Part shown: positions 22,665 to 34,504 of the stretch, in pieces
Position numbering within the stretch: position 1 is the first letter of the stretch
Layout: each line of letters starts with the position of its first letter
Assembly (NCBI GenBank): GCA_022376925.1
Contig: JAIOJX010000005.1
Location: 89,873,001-89,937,000 of the forward strand
Direction of reading: 5' to 3'
Source of the DNA: Tragulus kanchil
Lineage: Eukaryota > Chordata > Mammalia > Artiodactyla > Tragulidae
Length of the DNA stretch: 64,000 nt
Position numbers and translations under genes: made by a program
The notes under the pieces: model-generated
Seen by the model: only the letters and a program-made list of their open reading frames with translations
Told to the model about the DNA's origin: nothing
Databases searched by the model: none

Positions 22665-23434
22665 GTTCACATTTCAATACTTAAATATATGTTCAACATA
22701 TTAAAGAAAATAAGAATGTTTTTCTTAGCCTTTTAATAACTTGAACAGCTACTCCCTCTAGTGACAAATCATAAATTAGCAACAAAATAAAATTCGGCTG
22801 AAATTCTAAACACTGGATGAAAATAAACCCTGTTTCAGATGAAACATGTTTGTGGCTGAAATCAAGATTAAAATGTGGAATTTGTGTGAGTGGAAAGATT
22901 TGACATTGTTTTTTTAAGTGTTAGTAGTCATTCCCTGTACAGTCCTTTCAGTCCTTTATTAATAGTCTCTACTTCTATATTAGTTTTTTATTTTATTTGG
23001 AGAAGTAGTATGTCATATGAATGAGTTTGACTGTAAAATCTTAGCAGTTGATTTGGAATTCTTTCATAATTTTTAACTTTAGTAATGTTCAGTTTTGGAG
23101 TTTTTAGCTGCAGTTAAATATATTAGTTTTGATACTATTTCACTTGGCCAGACTTTCAGTAAGTCAATGGATGTAAGGTGCAGATAGAAACAATAAATAA
23201 ACCTCTAAAAGAAGAAAACCCAGTTACCATGTCACTACTCGAAAATACAATGACTGACATTTGAGAAGATCTGCGTCTTATCATTTTTTAATGAAAACCT
23301 GACATTTTTTATATAAGGCAGCATTGGGGTGGTCCCCTGGTTAACTAAAAATGAGTTCAAAGGCTTAAGACATCTCAGAAGGATATATAGGGTTGTGTAT
23401 ATTCTGATACAAGCCCATCTGAGATGGACGTGGG
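22665..23434. other. Unassigned AT-rich DNA
   Basis: Nothing recognised. It leads into a more GC-rich spot. Confidence 0.5.
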
Positions 23435-23640
23435 CCCCCAACAGTAGCTACCATCTTGCCTGACAGGTACCCGGGGCTCAGAAAATCTTTGCTGAAAGAA
23501 TGGAGGCGGTGGCCTCTACTGAAACAAGCCTTGAAGGGTGGGAAGGATCTGGAGTGGGGCGGGGCTTTGTGATGATGCTACCTGAAGACCCAGGGCGCTC
23601 TCTGTTTGCCCCGAGCAATTGGAGCGATCCCAGTCACAGC
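23435..23640. promoter_or_regulatory. GC-richer segment with an Sp1-type GC box
   Basis: A short island of higher GC in AT-rich surroundings holds the consensus GC box GGGGCGGGGC at 23556-23565 and CAGGGCGCTC near 23591. No CpG island, exon or conserved promoter layout is visible, so a regulatory role is only a possibility. Confidence 0.25.
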
Positions 23641-24038
23641 TGGCATTTTCCTTGAAATTTCAGAGTTTTATTTTTAATCTCCTCCTGAGTGCAATTTCCC
23701 CGGAGAGAATAATGTTTGAATTTGAAATACATTAGGTAAAAGGGAATGGGGATCCTGTAAGCAAGGTAAGGCTGGGAGTGAGTATTAAAACATATGATAA
23801 GGCAGTTTTGAAAATTTGTGGTTAGTTTCAGAAGACTTGTGGAGAATCTCTTTTTTTTTTTTTTTCCCACCGGCATCATTTGTTTCAGGGACCTACTGAG
23901 GAGTTAGGCGTGGGGTAGAGAAAGCAGAATTCTATCTCAGTGCTTGTCTCCCCTACCTGTACACGCCCACACACAACTCACAGAGTGAGGCTCATCAAGT
24001 CCTCTGCTTCCCCACCCCTGTGCCTTTCCTTCAGTTGG

Positions 24039-24053
24039 ACACTAGGGGGCAGT
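24039..24053 (+). promoter_or_regulatory. Candidate CTCF-binding motif
   Basis: ACACTAGGGGGCAGT matches 14 of 15 positions of the CTCF core CCASYAGRKGGCRSY, with only the first base off. It lies outside any recognised repeat and outside the 1.1 kb duplications. Confidence 0.5.
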
Positions 24054-24270
24054 GTTGCGAACGGCGAATGAACACAAATGGATAAGAAAGAATAGAGATC
24101 TTTATAAAACTATATGTATTTGATTTTAGTATTTATTTGCCTAGGTTGGAGAGAAACGTTTTCTAAGCCTGAGTAAGTTATTTAAGCCCTAGACAGCTTT
24201 TTATAGGAATTCTTCTCATGCATTTATTATTTTAAGTAACTCAATTTTTTGTTGTCGTTGTTATTGCTTT

Positions 24271-24393
24271 TTATTTTATTTTTTGGTCACACTGTACAGC
24301 ATGTAGGAGCTTAGTTCCCCAACCAGGAATTGAACCCATGCCTTCCCACAATGGAAGCATGGAGTCTTAACCCCTGGACTACCAGGAAAATCC
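24271..24393 (-). repeat. CHR-type tRNA SINE, short form
   Basis: Antisense of a tRNA-Glu SINE: TTTTTTGGTCACACTGTACA, TAGGAGCTTAGTTCCCCAAC, CAGGAATTGAACCCATGCC (B box complement), GGAGTCTTAACCCCTGGACT and ACCAGGAAAATCC. The length of about 120 bp fits the short ruminant/cetacean CHR form. Confidence 0.8.
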
Positions 24394-25257
24394 TATGCAA
24401 TTGCTATTGTATGTGTGTGTATAAGACCTGTATACAGCATTTCCAAGAGGGAAATGATAATTTAGGGATCTGTCTCCTGAGAATGACTCAAAAGTCCCAC
24501 AAGCTCATCAAGGTAGGCCAATTTAAAAATGAGTTTATGGAAAGCCACCTCTTTTTACTTTTCTCAGACCATGCCTCAGTGTCAGTTCCAAAAGTCAAGG
24601 CAATCTGTTGACCCACCCAGTGTACCTCCCACATAGACTTAGGCTTTTAGATAAAATTTATGTACTCTTCGCCATATGAGTCTCTCCATGTTGGGAACTC
24701 TCAAGCTGCAAAGGAATCACCCAGGAAGCAAATTCCTGTTCCCCACTCCTGGAGATCCTGAGCCAGTGGTCTTCTGGTGAGCACCTCAGAAATGCCTGCA
24801 TCCCAGACTGCCAGCACCCTTGGGTGACTGGGGAGAGCCTGTGCTTTGACAAACTCCACTTATCACCAAAGACCAGCCGATGAGCATTGTTATTCTCTCT
24901 TCCTCCTATTCTCATCCTGTTTTTTGTTTATTTGGGGTCGGGAGTTGGTGTAAATTGGAACATCCAGGCTTGTGAATCCCTACTGACAGCTTTGACATGG
25001 AAGATTCCTGGGGGCACTCAGTGGGGAAAGACATATTGAAGTGTATTTTGTGCAGATTGAAAAATTCACTGTCTGGAATGTGTTAATTAACTGATTTATG
25101 TTTCCCTTGAAGTGGTATTTTGCTACAAATTTAGGGTTTCACACAGGTTTTTCAGCTGCTAGAAGGAAGATGTCTAGCCAAAGTGGGTGGGGATTTAGGA
25201 AAATACTGGAGTACAACTGTGAATTATCAGAGCTCCAAGGACTTCAGAGGTTATTGG

Positions 25258-25336
25258 CACCAAGGTTCTTGCTTCGTGGGCAAGGGAACTAAAGCCCAGA
25301 GAGGTAAAATATCTTTCCAAGGCTGCACAGCAAGTT
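25258..25336 (+). repeat. MIR relic, cut by junction
   Basis: Left part of the MIR seen whole at 26395-26530. It stops at the duplication 8 junction. Confidence 0.6.
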
Positions 25337-25407
25337 TTTTATAGGAATTCTTCTATGCATTTATTATTTTAAGTAACTCAATTTTTTGTTGTCGTTGTTA
25401 TTGCTTT

Positions 25408-25530
25408 TTATTTTATTTTTTGGTCACACTGTACAGCATGTAGGAGCTTAGTTCCCCAACCAGGAATTGAACCCATGCCTTCCCACAATGGAAGCATGGA
25501 GTCTTAACCCCTGGACTACCAGGAAAATCC
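25408..25530 (-). repeat. CHR-type tRNA SINE, second copy
   Basis: Duplicate of 24271-24393. Confidence 0.8.
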
Positions 25531-26394
25531 TATGCAATTGCTATTGTATGTGTGTGTATAAGACCTGTATACAGCATTTCCAAGAGGGAAATGATAATTT
25601 AGGGATCTGTCTCCTGAGAATGACTCAAAAGTCCCACAAGCTCATCAAGGTAGGCCAATTTAAAAATGAGTTTATGGAAAGCCACCTCTTTTTACTTTTC
25701 TCAGACCATGCCTCAGTGTCAGTTCCAAAAGTCAAGGCAATCTGTTGACCCACCCAGTGTACCTCCCACATAGACTTAGGCTTTTAGATAAAATTTATGT
25801 ACTCTTCGCCATATGAGTCTCTCCATGTTGGGAACTCTCAAGCTGCAAAGGAATCACCCAGGAAGCAAATTCCTGTTCCCCACTCCTGGAGATCCTGAGC
25901 CAGTGGTCTTCTGGTGAGCACCTCAGAAATGCCTGCATCCCAGACTGCCAGCACCCTTGGGTGACTGGGGAGAGCCTGTGCTTTGACAAACTCCACTTAT
26001 CACCAAAGACCAGCCGATGAGCATTGTTATTCTCTCTTCCTCCTATTCTCATCCTGTTTTTTGTTTATTTGGGGTCGGGAGTTGGTGTAAATTGGAACAT
26101 CCAGGCTTGTGAATCCCTACTGACAGCTTTGACATGGAAGATTCCTGGGGGCACTCAGTGGGGAAAGACATATTGAAGTGTATTTTGTGCAGATTGAAAA
26201 ATTCACTGTCTGGAATGTGTTAATTAACTGATTTATGTTTCCCTTGAAGTGGTATTTTGCTACAAATTTAGGGTTTCACACAGGTTTTTCAGCTGCTAGA
26301 AGGAAGATGTCTAGCCAAAGTGGGTGGGGATTTAGGAAAATACTGGAGTACAACTGTGAATTATCAGAGCTCCAAGGACTTCAGAGGTTATTGG

Positions 26395-26530
26395 CACCAA
26401 GGTTCTTGCTTCGTGGACAAGGGAACTAAAGCCCAGAGAGGTAAAATATCTTTTCCAAGGCTGCACAGCAAGTTATGGTCAGAATCAGATCTAGAGCTCA
26501 GTTCTTCATCCTGAGAACCACCGTCTCTGC
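26395..26530 (+). repeat. MIR SINE relic
   Basis: GGGAACTAAAGCCCAGAGAG, GTAAAATATCTTTTCCAAGG, CTGCACAGCAAGTTATGG, AGATCTAGAGCTCAG and the AGAACCACCGTCTCTGC end follow the MIR core and 3' order. Confidence 0.7.
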
Positions 26531-27646
26531 TTAGTGGTTGTTCTTACCCCAGACTGGACGCATCCCTGAGGCTCAAAAGGGTTTAGTATTTAATATGTGC
26601 TGTGGTATCTGGTTCCAGTGTTTCCTAACCCAAATATAAGTTAACAAGTATATTATGTTATTTAAAGAACTCGTGTGCTAAGCTTTCCAATAGGACTCTG
26701 TTTAATATAGATTTTTTTAAAATTTATATGTTTTATTTAGTTGCAGTCCCTGATAGGTGGGCATGCACACTAATATAGCATTTTTGATAAGTAAAAACTT
26801 GCCTTTTCTAGCAGTTTATAGAAGTAACTATGCTTAAGCCACTGCATTGAATCCTGTTGACAATGGAAACAGATTGTACTCAGTTGCTAAGATCTAAGAG
26901 TCAAGGCATATCAAAATTAGCCTTGAAAGGCTCTTAGTAATGTATAATCTCTCAGTAATTTTATCACCTACCACCAGTTTTTCATCCAGCTTTGCAATAG
27001 ATCTTTGTTTCTTCGTTTGAATAGGTTGGTTTCTGTTTGAGGATGGTATTAATAAGATTAACATTAATTAGCCTCATAGGACTCCCACATCCTGGAGTTC
27101 CTGAGACTTCCTGCGGGCACAACAGACTCTTTTCACCCAATTTGGGACTTAGGGAAACATGCTTATTCTGTAGAACAGACAGAGGAGTGTTCCATCCATT
27201 CATGGCTGTGTCTGCCTCACTCCCAGCAGACAAGGATCATCCATGTGCTCCTAGGGAATCAGAAGCAATATGTTGTGAGAAGAAGAAGCTCACTGCTTGG
27301 GTGCACTTTCCCTTGTGGTGAATCACAGAGCAGAGTCCTTATCCTCCACCAGCTCCTTCCTCAAGTAATGATTGCTGGCTGCTCAGGGATCTGTGGAGGT
27401 GTTCTACCAGGCACTGACTCGGTCTTCCTTTCTTAAAAGGCACTTTTCCCCATTCATCTAATGACCAGTCAGACTGAGCATTATGAGCTTATCAGTGGCT
27501 GCAGGCAGGCTTGTGCCTTCACATTTGCCTTCTTTTTCCCCATCTATGTAGTAGAGACTCAACTTTTTATTGCCTTAACTCAAAATATGAGCATCAGGGG
27601 TTGGAATGTCAGGAACTAGGTAGATGCTGAAAGGGATATGGTAGAG
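26531..27646. other. Unassigned DNA
   Basis: About 1.1 kb of single-copy sequence with no repeat or exon I can support. Confidence 0.5.
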
Positions 27647-27834
27647 CAGGGGTCCCCAACCTCCAGGATTTAATGCTTGAGGACTTAAGGTGGAGTTGGT
27701 GTAATAATAATAGAAATAAAGGGCACAATAAATGTGATGCACCTGCATCACCTGGAAACCATCCTCTACCCATTGGTGGAAAAATTATCTTCCAGGGAAC
27801 CCCTCCCTGGTGCCAAAAAGGTTGGGAATCACTG
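27647..27834. mobile_element. hAT-type non-autonomous DNA transposon
   Basis: Begins CAGGGGTCCCCAACCTCC and ends GCCAAAAAGGTTGGGAATCA-CTG, giving hAT-like inverted termini. Interior pieces AATAATAATAGAAATAAAGG, GAAACCATCCTC and GTGGAAAAATTATCTTCCA are typical of a widespread mammalian element of this kind. Flanks TGGTAGAG and GAGTAGAG are a decayed 8 bp target-site duplication. The middle of the element is deleted. Confidence 0.75.
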
Positions 27835-28325
27835 GAGTAGAGGAGGAAGAAGTTGGGGGGAAAGAAATCAATTTCAAATAGGAACTTCAGTTTCCTCCTT
27901 TCAATAGAAACCTGAGGGCAGGAAGAGTGTGGGGCCATTATTTCAGGAAATAGTCCTTGTTTTTTGAAGCCTTCCCTCCTGCCCACCCTAGCCTCACTTC
28001 TCAGACTCTGATACGTGCATGCAGCTTCAGAGAACAACCTGGTTTCTAGAAAGTTATGTTGAAGCTAAGTATGTTCCTAAGGCACTTGTTGGTCTAGGAA
28101 TTCAGAACAGAAAAGCATGTATGATGATCACATTCAGGGCTCAGAGTGAATGTCCCCCAGGGGAGGGTCCAGTCTTCTCTCAGCTGTAATAGACAATTTG
28201 AGTTCTCCATTTGAAAATATTATTCAATGGCACTTTTCTGTTGTATAATAAAGGTCAAACTTTTGATAGAAGCATAGAATCTTAGAGTTTTTACATCTCA
28301 TAGAGCTAAGTGACATTCTGGAGGT
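27835..28325. other. Unassigned DNA
   Basis: No feature I can support. A stretch near 28275 (AGCATAGAATCTTAGAG) faintly recalls an old MIR-class repeat. Confidence 0.4.
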
Positions 28326-30371
28326 AAGTATCAGTCAGATCTCACTTTCAGAGAGAAGTTGTCCCAGATAAGATACTTAATCCTTTAGAGTTTGTTTCTT
28401 CATCTGACGGGACCAGGAGGATGAGGAGCTCTAACAGCGCTCAAGAGAGCCCTAGGTCAAGAGAGTTACACGGTCTTCTCTCTGCTCCAGGATCTCCTTC
28501 TGCTTGAGTATTTCCAGGAACAAGGAACTCATGAACTCCTCGGATAGACATTTGCACTGGGAAGCTTGAGCCTGTTCACTTAATCTTTGTTTAGTAACAG
28601 TGGTCAAGCCCCTTCTCAGAGCTGGGCGCCATACTTGAAATCTAGCCTTTCTTTATATAGTGCATCCAAGTTGACATGCTTACAGCTTCTGTCCTTGGGT
28701 GTTCCTTCTGGTCGCTGCCTCACTGCAAGGTTCCAGCATCACAACCGTTTGGGCTGAGTAAGAACAATCCTTGTGTCTTCCATGCCTCTTTTCTTCAAAG
28801 AAGTGTCTTCTCTGTTCTCCATCCCCTTCGCTAACCTACCACCAGCAACTGGTTATATTTCAATTTTTGATTTTTCTTAAAATGCAGCACTCAGAAATCC
28901 CACCTCATCTGCTCTTGGGCTAATCCTGAGTCTCAGAGGACTCGAATGTCCTCCGATTGATTAGAGCTGATTGGGACTGTCTACTTGATACTCCCAGTCC
29001 TTCCTTCCCCACCCCTGTCCCTGCTGACACCCTCAAGTGTCTTCTTTATGTCTGTGTGTCTGTTTCTGTTTCATGGATAGGTTTATTTGTGCCACGTTTT
29101 AGAGTCCACGTATTGAGCGGTATCATATGGTATTTGTCTTTTTTTTTTCTGACTTACTTCACTTAATATGATAATCTCCATGTAGCTGCAGTGACATTGT
29201 TTTGTTCTTTTTATGGCTGAGTACTGTTCCATTTACATGTACCACATTTTCTTTATCTGTTTATCTGTCAGTGGGCATTTAGGTGCTTCCATGACTTGGT
29301 TATTGTGAACCATGCTGCAGTGAACATAGGAGTACATGTGTCTTGTTGAAGTATCAGTCAGATCTCACTTTCAGAGAGAAGTTGTCCCAGATAAGATACT
29401 TAATCCTTTAGAGTTTGTTTCTTCATCTGACGGGACCAGGAGGATGAGGAGCTCTAACAGCGCTCAAGAGAGCCCTAGGTCAAGAGAGTTACACGGTCTT
29501 CTCTCTGCTCCAGGATCTCCTTCTGCTTGAGTATTTCCAGGAACAAGGAACTCATGAACTCCTCGGATAGACATTTGCACTGGGAAGCTTGAGCCTGTTC
29601 ACTTAATCTTTGTTTAGTAACAGTGGTCAAGCCCCTTCTCAGAGCTGGGCGCCATACTTGAAATCTAGCCTTTCTTTATATAGTGCATCCAAGTTGACAT
29701 GCTTACAGCTTCTGTCCTTGGGTGTTCCTTCTGGTCGCTGCCTCACTGCAAGGTTCCAGCATCACAACCGTTTGGGCTGAGTAAGAACAATCCTTGTGTC
29801 TTCCATGCCTCTTTTCTTCAAAGAAGTGTCTTCTCTGTTCTCCATCCCCTTCGCTAACCTACCACCAGCAACTGGTTATATTTCAATTTTTGATTTTTCT
29901 TAAAATGCAGCACTCAGAAATCCCACCTCATCTGCTCTTGGGCTAATCCTGAGTCTCAGAGGACTCGAATGTCCTCCGATTGATTAGAGCTGATTGGGAC
30001 TGTCTACTTGATACTCCCAGTCCTTCCTTCCCCACCCCTGTCCCTGCTGACACCCTCAAGTGTCTTCTTTATGTCTGTGTGTCTGTTTCTGTTTCATGGA
30101 TAGGTTTATTTGTGCCACGTTTTAGAGTCCACGTATTGAGCGGTATCATATGGTATTTGTCTTTTTTTTTTCTGACTTACTTCACTTAATATGATAATCT
30201 CCATGTAGCTGCAGTGACATTGTTTTGTTCTTTTTATGGCTGAGTACTGTTCCATTTACATGTACCACATTTTCTTTATCTGTTTATCTGTCAGTGGGCA
30301 TTTAGGTGCTTCCATGACTTGGTTATTGTGAACCATGCTGCAGTGAACATAGGAGTACATGTGTCTTGTTG
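28326..30371. repeat. Tandem duplication 9 (unit 1023 bp, no spacer)
   Basis: Copies 28326-29348 and 29349-30371 appear identical. The junction falls in AAGTAT, which occurs at both the start (GGTAAGTATCAG) and the true end (TTGAAGTATAGTT) of the unit. A 6 bp microhomology therefore marks the join. Copy 1 breaks an L1 that continues normally after copy 2. Confidence 0.97.
29050..29348 (-). repeat. L1 fragment, antisense, cut by junction
   Basis: First part of the L1 described at 30073-30880, ending at the duplication junction. Confidence 0.8.
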
Positions 30372-30880
30372 AAGTATAGTTCTTTCCGGGTATATGCCCA
30401 GGAGTAGGATGGCTGGATCATATGGCAAATATATTTTTAGTGTTTGGAAGAACCTCCATACTGTTCTCCATATGTGGAAGTATATTTTTAATTTGGGGGA
30501 TATTGGAATTGCTGGGCCCTGTGGTAACTCTGTTCATTTCTTTTAGAAACTGCCAAATTGTGTTCCAAAGCACTGCGCCACATTTCCACCAGCAGTGTGT
30601 GAGGGTTCCTTTTTCTCCATATCCTGCCCACACTTGATTTGTAAACCTCTTTAACTACAGCCATCCTCGTCAGGGGGATGTGTGGTACCTCATCATGGTT
30701 TTGATTACATTTCCCACATAGCTAGTTATGCTGAGCATCTTTATTAGGCTTGCCTGCCATTGTACAGAGTCTATAGGAAATTGTCTAATCAGATCCTTTG
30801 CTTATTTAAAAAATCGGGCTATTTATCTTTTTATCATTGAGTTGTAAAAATTTGTTTTGCACATTCTATAATTTGTACCT
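30073..30880 (-). mobile_element. Old L1 3' fragment, antisense
   Basis: Reverse complement of L1 ORF2 3' part and 3' UTR: TGTCTGTTTCTGTTTCATGG, ACTTAATATGATAATCTCCA, ATGGCTGAGTACTGTTCC, ATCTGTCAGTGGGCATTTAG, TGAACCATGCTGCAGTGAAC, GGTATATGCCCAGGAGTAGG, AACCTCCATACTGTTCTCCA, CACCAGCAGTGTGTGAGGGT and CTTTGCTTATTTAAAAAATC. It carries many substitutions and indels, including an insertion near 30480-30540. Not coding-competent. Confidence 0.85.
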
Positions 30881-31116
30881 GAGGAAGACTTTTGAGAAGG
30901 CCTTTATGGTAATTGGAACTCATCTAAAAAAGAATTTGATAAGGAAATAAAATATGCAAAAAGTAAGACAAATTAATAAGGAGATAACCATTCTTGTTTT
31001 TCAAGGTATCAAGTATGTATTTTTCAGAGATCATTATCTCTCATGTAAGACATCACTTACAGCAAACCAACAGGAAAAGAAAATTTAGATACATACTTTC
31101 AAAAATAAACATTCCA

Positions 31117-31378
31117 GGGCTTCCCTGGTGGTCCAGTGGGTAAGGCCATGCCTTACAGTGCAAGGGGCACTGGTTCCATCCCTGGCCTGGGAAGATCCCG
31201 TGTGCCGCAGAGTGGCTGGACTGATGTGTCCAACTACCGGGCTGGAGCTCTGGAGTGCATGCGCCCAGAGCTAGTGCTCTGCAATGAGAGGCCACTGTGA
31301 TGGGAGGCCCACACAGGCCAAAGAACAAAGATGGACGGAAATAAATGAAAGACCAATAGAAGTGGACAAAAAACAAAA
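31117..31378 (+). mobile_element. CHR-1-derived SINE with TSD
   Basis: Head GGGCTTCCCTGGTGGTCCAG and GTTCCATCCCTGGCCTGGG, body GTGCCGCAGAGTGGCTGGAC and GCATGCGCCCAGAGCTAGTG, tail AACAAAGATGGACGGAAATA and ATGAAAGACCAATAGAAGTG, then an A-rich end. Flanks AAATAAACATTCCA (to 31116) and AAATGAACATTCCA (about 31379-31392) form a near-perfect target-site duplication. Confidence 0.88.
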
Positions 31379-31392
31379 AAATGAACATTCCA

Positions 31393-32200
31393 ATAACCAA
31401 TGCAAAAACCAAATATCAACATATAATATCTTATAATACCAGAAAAAAATACATTAGAATCTTGAGCCAGACCTCAGGACCTCTAGAAGTACTTCTTCCT
31501 GTGCTATATTCCTGTCTTCACTGTAATAGTAACGGTATTACGGTTCTCAGGAATGAGGAGTTGATAGGGAGAGATGCAGCATTCAGGTTCCAAGTATCTT
31601 TTCAGTAAGATTTAACTGTTGTAGTTGATGACCTCATGAACTCCCTCAGTGACTTCTATTGGACATTTTCATAGAGCTTTCCATATAAAATCTTACTTAG
31701 AAAGAAAGTGAACCTACTTGAAAGGAATGCACATTAACATGAAACAAATTATTACACTAAGCAAAAATGGAGTATGACTGAATGGTTAGTTATTTGGAGA
31801 GGGCTCAGTAAGAAATTCTGCAGTATAAAGTCACTGTAGATATACAAATGTTGAAATCATTTGAACCTCTACAAAAATGCGTGTACTGTAGTAAATAACA
31901 TTAAGTCGGGTATTCTAGGGAGGTATTTAGAGAAACCTGTGTAGTGAAGTCTGTAGAGAAGTCTGGTTGTCTTCTCTAAACATTCCACAGGGGGGCAGTG
32001 CAGGAAAACCATGCACTGTTTAAAAAAAAAAAATCTATTCAAGGTGAACATTCTGCTACACAGACAGGGCCTGCCAAAGAGGGGAAGGCTCCTTAAATAC
32101 AAAAGCTGTTTTCTGTATAGTGACTCCTAAGTCAATAATAAACTAGATTGTATTTTTGAAACTTGATTCACTTTGCAGATTGCTTTTGCTATTTTTTTTG
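31393..32200. other. Unassigned DNA
   Basis: No repeat or exon recognised apart from the CTCF-like motif at 31985. Confidence 0.5.
31985..31999 (+). promoter_or_regulatory. Weak CTCF-like motif
   Basis: CCACAGGGGGGCAGT matches 13 of 15 positions of the CTCF core CCASYAGRKGGCRSY. Single occurrence in non-repeat sequence. Confidence 0.3.
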
Positions 32201-32356
32201 AAAATCTCGCCATTATTCTTTACACATGAATTCATGTACATTATTCAACATGTGATTGGATTTACATGCCACATTCCAGTAACCCCATACACACTAGATT
32301 TCTTCCACATATTGAAATGTGAGTTGTGCTAGTCACATATATAAAAAGAAATTTGA

Positions 32357-32580
32357 GGGCTTCCCTGGTAGTCTAGTGGGTACAGAGACTACCTTGCAGT
32401 GTAGGGGGCACCAGTTCAATCCCTGGCCTGAGAAGATCCCATGTGCCGCAGAGTGTCCAATTATGAGCCAGCGCTCTGGAGCACATGCACCCAGAGCTGG
32501 AGCTCTGCACCAAGAGAGGCCACTGCAATGGAAGCCCAAAGAATAAAGATGGATAAAAATAAGTATAAACAAAAAGATGC
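32357..32580 (+). mobile_element. CHR-1-derived SINE, internally deleted
   Basis: Head GGGCTTCCCTGGTAGTCTAG, GTTCAATCCCTGGCCTGAG, and CATGTGCCGCAGAGTGTCC, where the usual GGCTGGACTGATGT is missing. The body has CATGCACCCAGAGCTGGAG and the tail AATAAAGATGGATAAAAAT. The C-rich tail end is absent. Confidence 0.85.
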
Positions 32581-33437
32581 ATTATGGGAAAAAATTTTAA
32601 AAACCTTGAAACCAGAGGTAAGCTCTTTCATGTACCTGTGAATTGGGTTGAAATCAGGATGGATATTGATAAGGTAAGTTATAGTCTATAGAGAGCACAA
32701 GAAACATTTTTTTATATTACATAGAGATTTTGAGTGATTAATCATAACCTTATTTTAGCTTTGAACATATTTTAAATCACTTGCTTGTCCACTTTATATG
32801 CCTAATTTTATGAAATGTTTGACTTTTTCTTGAGTTAATGAACAATTCATAACTAATGTTTGCCGTGAATTTCTGCAAAACCCATCAATACCATGTCACG
32901 TCTAGAGAGTTCTAACAGATGGGACACTGTATAGGAAGAGATTCAGAATTATTCTGCAGCCCATGCCAATCCTGCTGGCAGGATGCAACAAGGAAAGCAG
33001 TATATATCTGAGCTGCATTTGATGTGTGCTCAGGATTTGGAAACAGATCAAGAACCTGGATTACTCTGGGCGATTATATCAGTGATATAGTAAGAATGGT
33101 TTACTAGAATAGTATGTAAGCATAATCAAGTAATTTCAAGCTTTATTCCTATTGGCTGATTCTGTTTCTGTCCCACACCTGCCTCTCTCTGCCCCCTGCA
33201 CCCCTCCATCCTCAGGTTACTTAAGGATTCATTTCTACTATTAACATTTCCCTGTTCAGTATTCTTCCTCATTTGCCTTTTAAAATCTCGCCATTATTCT
33301 TTACACATGAATTCATGTACATTATTCAACATGTGATTGGATTTACATGCCACATTCCAGTAACCCCATACACACTAGATTTCTTCCACATATTGAAATG
33401 TGAGTTGTGCTAGTCACATATATAAAAAGAAATTTGA

Positions 33438-33661
33438 GGGCTTCCCTGGTAGTCTAGTGGGTACAGAGACTACCTTGCAGTGTAGGGGGCACCAGTTCAA
33501 TCCCTGGCCTGAGAAGATCCCATGTGCCGCAGAGTGTCCAATTATGAGCCAGCGCTCTGGAGCACATGCACCCAGAGCTGGAGCTCTGCACCAAGAGAGG
33601 CCACTGCAATGGAAGCCCAAAGAATAAAGATGGATAAAAATAAGTATAAACAAAAAGATGC
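33438..33661 (+). mobile_element. CHR-1-derived SINE, second copy
   Basis: Duplicate of 32357-32580, sharing the same internal deletion. Confidence 0.85.
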
Positions 33662-34504
33662 ATTATGGGAAAAAATTTTAAAAACCTTGAAACCAGAGGT
33701 AAGCTCTTTCATGTACCTGTGAATTGGGTTGAAATCAGGATGGATATTGATAAGGTAAGTTATAGTCTATAGAGAGCACAAGAAACATTTTTTTATATTA
33801 CATAGAGATTTTGAGTGATTAATCATAACCTTATTTTAGCTTTGAACATATTTTAAATCACTTGCTTGTCCACTTTATATGCCTAATTTTATGAAATGTT
33901 TGACTTTTTCTTGAGTTAATGAACAATTCATAACTAATGTTTGCCGTGAATTTCTGCAAAACCCATCAATACCATGTCACGTCTAGAGAGTTCTAACAGA
34001 TGGGACACTGTATAGGAAGAGATTCAGAATTATTCTGCAGCCCATGCCAATCCTGCTGGCAGGATGCAACAAGGAAAGCAGTATATATCTGAGCTGCATT
34101 TGATGTGTGCTCAGGATTTGGAAACAGATCAAGAACCTGGATTACTCTGGGCGATTATATCAGTGATATAGTAAGAATGGTTTACTAGAATAGTATGTAA
34201 GCATAATCAAGTAATTTCAAGCTTTATTCCTATTGGCTGATTCTGTTTCTGTCCCACACCTGCCTCTCTCTGCCCCCTGCACCCCTCCATCCTCAGGTTA
34301 CTTAAGGATTCATTTCTACTATTAACATTTCCCTGTTCAGTATTCTTCCTCATTTGCCTTTTTAAAAACCTTTATTTTTATGTACAATTTCTAGCCAGTT
34401 AGGTTGTGATTAAAACCTGAAATGGATCGCTTAAATTCTTTTTTTTTTTTATGATATACTTTCTTTTTGAGAGCAGTTTTAGATTCACAGCAAAACTGAA
34501 TGGA

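Larger units (their letters stand above)
24199..26474. repeat. Tandem duplication 8 (unit 1137-1138 bp, no spacer)
   Basis: Copies 24199-25336 and 25337-26474 meet in a shared T-run (CAAG-TTTTTT-ATAGG). The three differences I see all lie close to the junction: TCTCATGC against TCTATGC at the head of copy 2, and GTGGGCAAGG against GTGGACAAGG and one T at the tail of copy 1. Confidence 0.97.
32201..34362. repeat. Tandem duplication 10 (unit 1081 bp, no spacer)
   Basis: Copies 32201-33281 and 33282-34362, constant offset 1081, joined in an AAAA shared by both ends. It includes one young SINE locus, so the SINE appears twice. Confidence 0.97.
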
